DNA of 16,070 nucleotides from contig DASWHD010000062.1 in assembly GCA_036393335.1 (NCBI GenBank), positions 1 through 16,070 of the forward strand, written 5' to 3'. This stretch comes from DASWHD01 sp036393335 (GTDB taxonomy: Bacteria > CG2-30-53-67 > CG2-30-70-394). Numbering within the stretch: position 1 is the stretch's first letter; every line of letters starts with the position of its first letter. The notes beneath the pieces were generated by a model. It saw only the letters and a list, made by a program, of their open reading frames with translations, had not been told where the DNA came from and did no database searches. Shown here one piece after another: positions 7,656 to 15,911 of the stretch. The translations under genes and the position numbers were made by a program.

Positions 7656-9230
7656 ATGAGACCCGCGGAGCGTCACTACCCCCTGGAATCCGAAGAAGAG
7701 GCCGATCGGGTCCTTCACACCCTGCACGACCGTTTCCCGAGCCGGCTCGAACCGCAGGAAGAATCCTCCCGAATCTACTACGACACCTTCGACTGGCGCC
7801 TCTACAAAGACCGGAGCGTCCTGACCCTCACCCTCGCGGGCCGCGCCGGCACGATCCGTTGGAACAGCCTGGACGGGACGCCGCGCTGCCGCCTGCGGCG
7901 CCTGTCGATGCCGGCCTTCGCCGCGGACTTCCCGCAGGGCCCGTGTCGCGGTGCCCTGGCGCCGATCCTGGCCGCGCGCAGGCTCTTCCCGATCGTGCGC
8001 CTGTCCTGCCGGACGGCGACCCTGCAGCTCCTCGACGACCGCCGCAAGACAATCGCCGCCGTGGTCCGCGAGGGATGCACCGCCTGCCGTCCCGATGACG
8101 AAGACGGGACGCAGCTCAGCCCGGGGCTGAGGCTCGTCCCGGTGAGGGGATACGCCGTCGCCGCGGGTGAGGTCCGGGCCGTCCTCGAAGGTGAGCTGCG
8201 GCTACGGCCCGAGGAGGACGGCGAGCTTGCCCGGATCCTCGCCGCCATCGGCCGCGAGCCAGGCGACTACTCATCCAAGCTTGACCTGCGGCTCGCTCCC
8301 GAGATGACGGCCGCGGCGGCTGCCCGGCTCGTCCACCGGCATCTCCTCGCGACCCTGCACGCCAACGAGGCGGGGGTCCGGGACAACCTCGACGAGGAGT
8401 TCCTCCACGACTTCCGGGTCGCGTCACGCCGCGCCCGCTCCGCCCTGGGTCAGATCAAGGCGGTCTTTCCGCAAGACATCGTCGACCACTACCGCGAGGA
8501 GCTTGCGTGGCTCGGCTCGGTTACCGGCCCGACCCGGGACCTGGACGTCTATCTCGGGAACATGGGCGACTACCGTGCCAGCCTGCCGGAGGCGGCACAC
8601 GACGCCCTGGCGCCGCTCCTGGCCTTTCTGGAAGGACATCACAGAACGGAGCATGACCGGCTGGTAGAGGCCCTGGGTTCGCCGCGTTACCGAAAGCTGG
8701 TGGAGGGGTGGCAGCACTTCCTCGATCAAACCACGATCGAGGGACCCGCCCCAGCCAACGCCTCGCGGCCGGTCTCCGAGGTTGCCTCCAAGCGCATCTG
8801 GCGGATCTATCGCCGGGTACTGAAAGATGGCCGGTCGATCGCTCCCGAGAGCCCGGCCACGGCCCTGCACCGCCTGCGGATCGACTGCAAGAAGCTGCGC
8901 TATCTCATGGAATTCTTTCGCAGCCTATATGACACCGAGACGGTCGAACGGCTCATCGACTCCCTGAAGCAGCTCCAGGACAACCTCGGCTACTTCAATG
9001 ACTGCGTCGTGCAGCAGGAGACGCTACGCCGTCTCGCCCAGCAGATGGCCGACGAGGACGGCATGCCGGTCGAGACCTATCTCGCCATGGGTCGTCTCCA
9101 GGCACTGCTAGAAGAGCGTCAGGGAGCAGAGCGGGCGCGGTTTGCGGAGCGGTTCGCGCAGTTCTCGGCGGACGAGCACCGGCAGCTCTTCCAGCGCCTG
9201 TTCGCGCCGCAAGACAGGGCGAAGTCATGA
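7656..9230 (+). CDS. CHAD-domain protein with degenerate CYTH-like N-terminus
   Basis: A 524-residue protein whose C-terminal half (about residues 225-515) is a CHAD domain, a histidine- and arginine-rich helical bundle known to bind polyphosphate. Its two conserved basic motifs are visible: H251 in HDFRVASRRARS and H405 in LHRLRIDCKKLRYLMEFF. DNLGYFNDCVV follows. The N-terminal 200 residues resemble a CYTH fold (YYDTFDWRLYKDRSVLTLTL, later AVLEGELRLR) but lack the E-x-E-x-K start, so this part is probably not catalytic. I use the ATG at 7656. An ATG at 7632 is in frame but would overlap the first codons of the divergent CYTH gene. The stop overlaps the ParA start by 4 bp (ATGA), indicating translational coupling. 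Likely role: attach to polyphosphate granules and link them to the ParA ATPase (inference). Confidence 0.9.
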   Translation: MRPAERHYPLESEEEADRVLHTLHDRFPSRLEPQEESSRIYYDTFDWRLYKDRSVLTLTLAGRAGTIRWNSLDGTPRCRLRRLSMPAFAADFPQGPCRGALAPILAARRLFPIVRLSCRTATLQLLDDRRKTIAAVVREGCTACRPDDEDGTQLSPGLRLVPVRGYAVAAGEVRAVLEGELRLRPEEDGELARILAAIGREPGDYSSKLDLRLAPEMTAAAAARLVHRHLLATLHANEAGVRDNLDEEFLHDFRVASRRARSALGQIKAVFPQDIVDHYREELAWLGSVTGPTRDLDVYLGNMGDYRASLPEAAHDALAPLLAFLEGHHRTEHDRLVEALGSPRYRKLVEGWQHFLDQTTIEGPAPANASRPVSEVASKRIWRIYRRVLKDGRSIAPESPATALHRLRIDCKKLRYLMEFFRSLYDTETVERLIDSLKQLQDNLGYFNDCVVQQETLRRLAQQMADEDGMPVETYLAMGRLQALLEERQGAERARFAERFAQFSADEHRQLFQRLFAPQDRAKS

Positions 9231-10013
9231 AGGTGATCGCCACCTACAACATCAAGGGCGGCGTCGGCAAAACGGCCACGGCGGTGAACCTCGCCTACCT
9301 CGCCGCCGCAGACGGGTACCGCTGCCTGCTGTGGGACCTCGACCCGCAGGGTGCCGCCACCTTCTACTTCCGGGTCAAGGCGAAGGTGAAGGGCGGCGGC
9401 CGGCGCCTGTTCCGCGGCAAGTCCGACCTGGAGTCGTTGATCCGCGGCACGGACTTCGAGGGGCTCGACCTCCTGCCGGCGGACTTCTCCTACCGCCACA
9501 TGGACCTCGCCTTGGGCACGACCAAGAAACCTCGCAAGCAACTGAGCAAGCTCCTGCGACCGTTGGAACAGGAGTACGACCTGGTGTTTCTCGACTGCGC
9601 CCCGAGCATCTCGCTGGCCTCGGAGAACATCTTCGCCGCCGCCTCGGTGCTCCTCGTGCCGACCATCCCGACGCCCCTTTCCCTGCGGACGCTGAAACAG
9701 CTCCGGCACCACCTGCACGCCAAGGGCCCGAAGGGGACGCTGCTCCTGCCATTTTTCTGCATGGCCGACTGGCGGCGCGCCCTGCATCGCCAAATCGCCG
9801 CCGAGGCGGATGGCGAGCTATTCCTTTTGCGTACCCAGATCCCCTACTCAAGCCTTGTGGAGCAGATGGGCGTCCGCCGGGCGCCACTCCTATGCTATGC
9901 CCGCAGCAGCGTCCCGGGCCGCGCCTACGCCGCGTTATGGAGCGAGGTGGCGGCCTTAATCGGCTTGCGGCAAGCTCACCCCGGGCCGGAGGCCGTGATC
10001 CCGCCGCTACCCC

Positions 10014-10036
<23 letters not shown>
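9227..10036 (+). CDS. ParA/MinD-family P-loop ATPase in a polyphosphate operon
   Basis: A 269-residue ParA-like ATPase. The deviant Walker A K-G-G-V-G-K-T is at residues 10-16, with the signature lysine K10 and the P-loop lysine K15. Walker A' WDLDPQG is at 36-42 and Walker B VFLDCAP at 120-126 with D123. Such ATPases dimerise with ATP, bind DNA non-specifically and position plasmids, chromosomes, carboxysomes, storage granules or chemoreceptor arrays. Here there is no ParB gene and no centromere-like repeat array. Instead the gene is coupled to a CHAD gene before it (4-bp overlap) and ppk1 after it (23-bp overlap). This suggests a polyphosphate-granule positioning ATPase, with the CHAD protein as a possible cargo adaptor. 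That is inference; only the ATPase family and the gene order are seen. No N-terminal HTH domain is present, unlike plasmid type Ia ParA. Confidence 0.92.
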
Positions 10037-12305
<2,269 letters not shown>

Positions 12306-12317
12306 TCCGCCGGCGAG

Positions 12318-12830
12318 TCAGCTTAGATCGCGCGGCAGAGTGAGGGAGACCAAGCGCGCCGCATCCGCGGCCAGCCCCTGCCAGTCGTCCGGCATCTCCA
12401 GCAGCGCCGCGGCCGCCGTGGGGAGTAGCTTGCCGCCCGGCGGCACTGCGACGTCGTCCCCCGCCAGGTACTCTACCAACAGCTCCAGCCCCGGGTTGTG
12501 TCCGACCACCATCACCCGGCGCGCGTCACCCGGGCAGGCGGCCAGCACCGCCAGCAACTCCTCGACGTCGGCCAGGTAGATCTCTGGGTAGTAGCAGATC
12601 ACGGCCTCCGCCACCCCCGCCGCGCGGCACACACGCAGCGCCGTCTGCCGCGCCCGCTCCGCCGGTGAGCTCGCCACGTGGTCCGGCAACAACCCCTCCG
12701 CCCGGAGCCACTTCCCCACGCGCTTCACCGCGCGCCGACCCCGCTGGGTTAGTGGGCGGTCAAAGTCCGACGCCGCGCTCGACGCCCAGTCCGACTTGCC
12801 GTGCCGCAAGACGATCAACTGCCGACTCAT
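12318..12830 (-). CDS. sixA: SixA-type phosphohistidine phosphatase
   Basis: Small histidine-phosphatase-superfamily enzyme, 170 aa against 161 in E. coli SixA, which removes phosphate from histidine of phosphotransfer proteins (ArcB HPt domain or, more generally, nitrogen-PTS proteins). The catalytic RHG motif is at residues 9-11 (LRHGKSDW), with SPAERARQTA (the second arginine region), and the second histidine in VVGHNPGLE. The ATG at 12830 is used; a GTG one codon upstream is possible, and neither has a strong ribosome binding site. It faces ppk1 tail to tail with 12 bp between stops. The association with ppk1 recurs in bacteria (from memory), and a role in the polyphosphate group cannot be excluded. 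Upstream of the start, genome organisation changes to degraded accessory sequence. Confidence 0.88.
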   Translation of the reverse strand: MSRQLIVLRHGKSDWASSAASDFDRPLTQRGRRAVKRVGKWLRAEGLLPDHVASSPAERARQTALRVCRAAGVAEAVICYYPEIYLADVEELLAVLAACPGDARRVMVVGHNPGLELLVEYLAGDDVAVPPGGKLLPTAAAALLEMPDDWQGLAADAARLVSLTLPRDLS

Positions 12831-12854
12831 CACGCGGTGACTTTGCCCCGGGAT

Positions 12855-12890
12855 CCTTTGGATCGCAACGGCTCGAACGCGTGGTTGGGC
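12855..12890 (-). other. Possible half attC site downstream of the VOC remnant
   Basis: On the minus strand GCCCAAC (12890-12884) fits the attC R'' consensus RYYYAAC. It is followed by a spacer and TTCGAGCCG, a plausible L'' box. No matching L' and R' half is found before the sixA gene, so if this is an attC site its 3' half has been lost. Its orientation is the same as the complete site at 13147-13088, and it lies where the end of the next cassette would be expected. Short degenerate matches occur by chance, so confidence is low. Confidence 0.35.
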
Positions 12891-12957
12891 GCCATCTCAT
12901 GCAACCGCATCGTAGCCTCGACTGCTGAACTGAAGGAGACAGAACCCGTGACCGATC

Positions 12958-13074
12958 CGCGACCGAACCATCAAAGAGCCGTCGCGCGACGCGAAGACTG
13001 AGCGCAGTCGTGTAGAACTCGATAGCGCGTTCGAGATCGTCCACATCAATGTTCACGAGAAGCCGCACGGGCAA
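12958..13074 (-). pseudogene. Broken VOC/glyoxalase-family gene (N-terminal remnant)
   Basis: The first 39 codons read as the start of a VOC (glyoxalase/bleomycin-resistance/dioxygenase) protein, with the pattern LLVNIDVDDLERAIEFYTTAL followed by LRVARRLFDGS. After that the similarity stops abruptly. The frame continues to 12760, but only as arginine- and serine-rich sequence antisense to sixA. A full VOC protein would need about 120-130 residues, so most of the gene has been deleted. The start would be TTG at 13074 (or GTG at 13068); a TAG lies three codons upstream. It begins 13 bp after the attC site, which is the normal position of a gene in the next integron cassette. No function should be expected now. 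Confidence 0.65.
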
Positions 13075-13087
13075 CCGCGTCTATGAC

Positions 13088-13147
13088 GCCCAATGTTTCG
13101 GTTCAGCGGCGGCGCGCAGCGCCGTCCGCTGCAACCGGCTGTTAGGC
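13088..13147 (-). other. Integron attC recombination site (59-base element)
   Basis: On the minus strand this 60-bp sequence opens with R'' GCCTAAC (13147-13141), a perfect RYYYAAC. It closes with ATTGGGC (13094-13088), which matches the GTTRRRY core except for the first base. Between them is a hairpin: CAGCGG pairs with CCGCTG and CGGCGC with GCGCCG, around a TGC loop. One unpaired A follows CAGCGG, the extrahelical base typical of L'' boxes. The flanking spacers also pair partly (CGGTT with AACCG). The site starts 7 nt after the MgtE stop and ends 13 nt before the VOC remnant, as expected between cassettes. The G-to-A change at the cleavage position of the R' core may make this copy inefficient. 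No integrase gene is in the window. Confidence 0.75.
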
Positions 13148-13154
13148 CGCCTTC

Positions 13155-14138
13155 TCACAACAACCACGTTGCCAGTCCGAAATAGAATGCCAACGTGAAG
13201 ATATCTGTAAGGGCCAGGGTCACTGGACCGGCTGCAATCTTCGGGTCAAGCCGCAGCGCATGCAAGAGCGCCGGCACGCTCAACCCAATAAAGCACGCCG
13301 CGAAAAGTGCCAGCAGGATACTCGCACCGATAACGCAGCCGGTTAGCCCAGTTTCACGCCAGATCCAAACAATTAGACCGACTACCGTGCCACAGGCCGT
13401 GCCGAGCAGGAGTGCCGTGCCACCCTCTCTGCGAAGCGCTCGTAGGTACCAGCCCAAGGTCGGCCGCGTCGCTCGTAAAACCTGAATCGTCACAGTCATG
13501 GACTGAATGCTCACGCTCTCACCCAGCCCCAGAACGAGCGCGAGAAAAAACGCTAGCACAATGCTCTTTGCAAGAGTGACTTCGAAGGCACTGGCCAGCA
13601 AAGCGCAAATTGTCCCGCTGCCAATCGTCGCAATCAACCACGGAAAGCGGAACCAAAACGCTCGCACCGGCGATGTATCACGCACTTGCGAAACCCGGAA
13701 GCCGATGGACTCAAACAACGCATCCGTCTGCTCCCGTTCGGCAAGGTCGAACACCTCGTCACTCAGCAGGCTGACATCTATGACGCCGACGATCCTCCGC
13801 GAATCGTCGACCACCGGGAACGCCAGAAACTTGTGCAGCACAAACGCCTCGCATGCTTCTAGCACCGTGGCAGTGTGCGGAATGGTCACCACGCGAGGAA
13901 TCATCAAATCCGACAGTCGTGTCTCTAAAGGTGCAGTCAATAGGCGACGGGTAGGCAGGACGCCTGAGAGGCGGTTGTCTGCGTCCACGATATAGAAATA
14001 GACTATCTTCTCGCCGATACCGTGCTGCCGGATGGCGTCCAGAGACTTCTGGACAGTTTGATCCTCTCGCAACGTCACCACATCCTTGCGCACAAGGGTT
14101 ATGACTGGTTGATCAAGATGTTCAGAGCCGTAGCTCAT
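13155..14138 (-). CDS. mgtE: MgtE-type divalent cation (Mg2+) transporter lacking the N domain, cassette-borne
   Basis: A 327-residue MgtE/SLC41-type channel protein, predicted to conduct Mg2+ (possibly Co2+) across the inner membrane. Residues about 12-70 and 72-130 form a pair of CBS domains (FPVVDDSRRIVGVIDVSLL is a clear CBS end). A charged linker helix runs to about 160. The rest contains about five transmembrane segments with the family blocks LGLGESVSIQSMTVTIQVL and DPKIAAGPVTLALTD, ending FYFGLATWLL. Usual MgtE proteins are about 450 residues. The N-terminal superhelical Mg2+-sensor domain of about 130 residues is absent, so gating must differ. Base composition is lower in GC (about 55-57 per cent in two 60-base samples I counted) than its neighbours, and an attC site follows the stop by 7 nt. 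Both signs point to acquisition as an integron cassette. Confidence 0.85.
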   Translation of the reverse strand: MSYGSEHLDQPVITLVRKDVVTLREDQTVQKSLDAIRQHGIGEKIVYFYIVDADNRLSGVLPTRRLLTAPLETRLSDLMIPRVVTIPHTATVLEACEAFVLHKFLAFPVVDDSRRIVGVIDVSLLSDEVFDLAEREQTDALFESIGFRVSQVRDTSPVRAFWFRFPWLIATIGSGTICALLASAFEVTLAKSIVLAFFLALVLGLGESVSIQSMTVTIQVLRATRPTLGWYLRALRREGGTALLLGTACGTVVGLIVWIWRETGLTGCVIGASILLALFAACFIGLSVPALLHALRLDPKIAAGPVTLALTDIFTLAFYFGLATWLL

Positions 14139-14171
14139 TTAGTGAGCCTTACGATAAGGGAGAAACGACTT

Positions 14172-14280
14172 AACGAAGAGGCCCTTATCCATCGTGCAAC
14201 GAAGAGGATCTTATCCATTGTGCGGGCGCACGGGAGGCTCGGGATGGGCATCGGGGGAGCGGCGCATGATGGATAAGGGC
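14172..14280. repeat. Tandem 26-bp repeats with an inverted partner
   Basis: Two adjacent 26-bp units, 14172-14197 and 14198-14223, each begin AACGAAGAGG and end in TTATCCAT(C/T)GTGC; they agree at 23 of 26 positions. The 17-bp half GCCCTTATCCATCGTGC of the first unit recurs inverted at 14264-14280 with one mismatch. A further small palindrome, CCTTA-CGA-TAAGG, lies at about 14148-14160, just upstream of the MgtE start. Iterated, oriented sites like this resemble transposase-binding sites at a transposon end, or the arms of a small non-autonomous element. No known element was recognised. Confidence 0.6.
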
Positions 14281-14449
14281 CCGTTGAACTGAACCGCGGA
14301 GCGGGGCGCGGTGCTTGGGGATTCTATCGGGTACGGTGGGGGAACTGCACGGCGTGGGGAAAGCAACACGGGCTCCGGAGGTGGGTGGACCCACGCCGAG
14401 TTTGCGCTCGATCCGCCCTCGCTCATCGCGCTTACCGGCGACGTGCAGA
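14281..14449. other. Gene-free stretch between repeats and toxin-antitoxin remnant
   Basis: No supported feature. Open frames on both strands look random, with low-complexity Gly/Pro/Arg sequence. It may be the decayed end of the antitoxin gene or of a mobile element. Together with the flanking repeats and remnants, the whole interval 14139-14893 contains no intact gene; 14795-14893 likewise shows nothing recognisable. Confidence 0.5.
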
Positions 14450-14794
14450 CGCTTCTGGCGAACGTGACTGCGCTGCGTATCCTGCACAGTCCCGACGCTG
14501 CGTTCGCCGGAGAAAGCCTTGCATAGACTTTCCCGCGACAGTCCGGCATCGCGTGCCACCTGGGTCATGCCCTCGCCCGCGCAATATCGCCGAGCGCCCT
14601 GGCGATCAACGTGGCGCCCCCGTTCGCCTCTTCGAGTTAGGCTTCCAGGTAGGCCGCCATCTCCTCGGGGGTCCGGCGACCAGACGTGCGACCCGCGCCT
14701 GCACGCGTGCCCTTGCATGAAGGTCGCGCAGGCCATCGAGCCACTGGGCGAAGACCTCCGTCTTGTGGACTTCGATGTCGTGCAGGCGAGCCAA
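14450..14794 (-). pseudogene. Collapsed toxin-antitoxin locus (HigB/RelE-like toxin fused by deletion to its antidote)
   Basis: Reading on the minus strand, codons from 14794 to about 14672 give EVHKTEVFAQWLDGLRDLHA then RARVQARVARLV. This is the N-terminus of a RelE/HigB-like killer protein of the COG3657 type, which should be about 100 residues. At about 14672 it joins directly to the antidote (COG3636 type), here in another frame: TPEEMAAYLEA, an in-frame TAA at 14639-14637, then LEEANGG and ALGDIARARA. A frameshift near 14570 leads to GMTQVARDAGLSRESLCKAF, the helix-turn-helix of the antidote. After that the sequence degenerates. So the toxin C-terminus and the antitoxin N-terminus are missing, and the antitoxin has a stop and at least one frameshift. 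The toxin-first order is as in HigBA-like pairs. No activity is expected. Confidence 0.72.
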
Positions 14795-14893
14795 TGGGCG
14801 GGACAGTGTGCCTCATCTTGGGGTCACGTCTTGAAATCTGAGGCCATCTGACGGACGCGTTGCTTCAAGGCCCGGCAGTCTCTCTTCCTTGAG

Positions 14894-15478
14894 TCACCGC
14901 GACGCCAGGACTTTCTCCGCCATCGCCTGGGCGATCTTCCTGGCCACTGCCTCGTCATTGCCCGTCAGATCGACCTGCACCTCCACCATCGCCTGCGCGG
15001 CACAGACCCGCAGGGTGCCCATGCCGAAGTACTCCTGATACTCCCACCACGCCTGATCGCCGATGCCGGAGACCTTCCGGTTGCCGCTGCCGGGCGAGCA
15101 CTCTACCCGGCCGGAAGAGAAATGCTTGGGCAGGCTGACCCACAGGTCGACCTCGTTGCCTTCGCCTCCCGCAGCGGACCAGTCGCACGACTCGCTCTGG
15201 TACTGGCGATCGTCCTCGAAGCGGTGATTAAACGTGTAACTGCCCTTGTCCAGCGGATTGCCCACCAGGGCCTCGATCTCCGCCTGCGGGAAGAGGCTGC
15301 ACGGAAACGTCGCCGCCTCCCTCTCCTGCAAGCTCTTCATCTGCTCCTCGATGATCTCCTGCGCCTCCTTGTCTATCTGCCCGCCCTGCCCCGTCTCCTC
15401 CGCCTCGGTGTGGGTCGGCCCGCACGAAAACGACAGGACCAGCCCCACCACCATCCAGATCCTCCATTTCCTTTGCAT
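14894..15478 (-). CDS. Hypothetical exported protein, probable lipoprotein
   Basis: A 194-residue protein of unknown function. It starts MQRKWRIW and continues into a hydrophobic segment MVVGLVLSFS followed by a cysteine (C20). That resembles a lipoprotein signal, although the box SFS-C is not the canonical L-A-G-C. A charged stretch rich in E and Q follows (about 24-55), then a domain with cysteines in CSLFPQAEIEALVGNPL, SESCDWS, ECSPG and RVCAAQ. The opening C-S-L-F/L-x-x-x-E-x-E-A-L-x-G is reminiscent of DUF3558-like secreted proteins, but I cannot assign the family. The ATG at 15478 was chosen because AGAGG lies five bases upstream and the signal segment follows directly. The frame upstream to 15625 is the relic of a methyltransferase. 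No operon partner is seen. Confidence 0.75.
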   Translation of the reverse strand: MQRKWRIWMVVGLVLSFSCGPTHTEAEETGQGGQIDKEAQEIIEEQMKSLQEREAATFPCSLFPQAEIEALVGNPLDKGSYTFNHRFEDDRQYQSESCDWSAAGGEGNEVDLWVSLPKHFSSGRVECSPGSGNRKVSGIGDQAWWEYQEYFGMGTLRVCAAQAMVEVQVDLTGNDEAVARKIAQAMAEKVLASR

Positions 15479-15522
15479 AGCGCCTCTAGCTCCCAGGAAC
15501 AGCCAGGGTTGATCGTAGTCCC

Positions 15523-15860
15523 CTACTTCATCGCATAGACGTTGATGCGGCGGAAGGTCTCGAGGCACCGCCCGTCTACCTGGCGTAGTCTCCTCGACCA
15601 TGCCCTGCGACGCACCGATGCCCATGACCTCCCTCGCGGGGACGCGCGGGGACGAGGTCCCCGAGCCGCGCCGTCAGGGCCCCGTCGCCCCAGCCCAGAT
15701 CGAGGATCCGCTCGCCGCCCTGCAGGCCGAGCTCCGCAATGAGCCGCGCGCCCCACAGCCGATGGTGGACCGAGGCCTGCGCGTACCGCCACCCCTCCGG
15801 CAGCGACGCCCCAAGCTCAGAAATGCCCCCCGATTCTGGACAAGCTCTCGCCCGCTTTTC
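15523..15860 (-). pseudogene. Decayed class I SAM-dependent methyltransferase
   Basis: On the minus strand, one frame gives SLPEGWRYAQASVHHRLWGA, an LIAELGL stretch and then GGERILDLGWGDGALTARL. This is the SAM-binding motif I region of a trans-aconitate-methyltransferase-like protein, with tryptophan where a cysteine is usual (LDLGCGDG). No start codon precedes it in frame, since a TGA lies at 15863-15861. Near 15640 the frame changes: the expected continuation VMGIGASQGMVEE appears in another frame. Most of the central domain is then missing, and a possible C-terminal end (ETFRRINVYAMK, stop at 15525-15523) is in a third frame. A full gene would be about 250-260 codons; about 110 remain. 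Lost start, two frame changes and a large deletion make this a pseudogene. Confidence 0.7.
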
Positions 15861-15911
15861 TCACCATGAATCTGCTCCGAGCGCATAGCCGTCCGCATCT
15901 CCCGGCCATGT

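Noticed and set aside
14168..14288. A second complete attC site upstream of MgtE
   Set aside because: GTTCAAC and GTTAAGT boxes can be found at the ends on the minus strand, but they do not pair with each other, and the stem between them is explained by the tandem and inverted repeats. Box matches this short are expected by chance.
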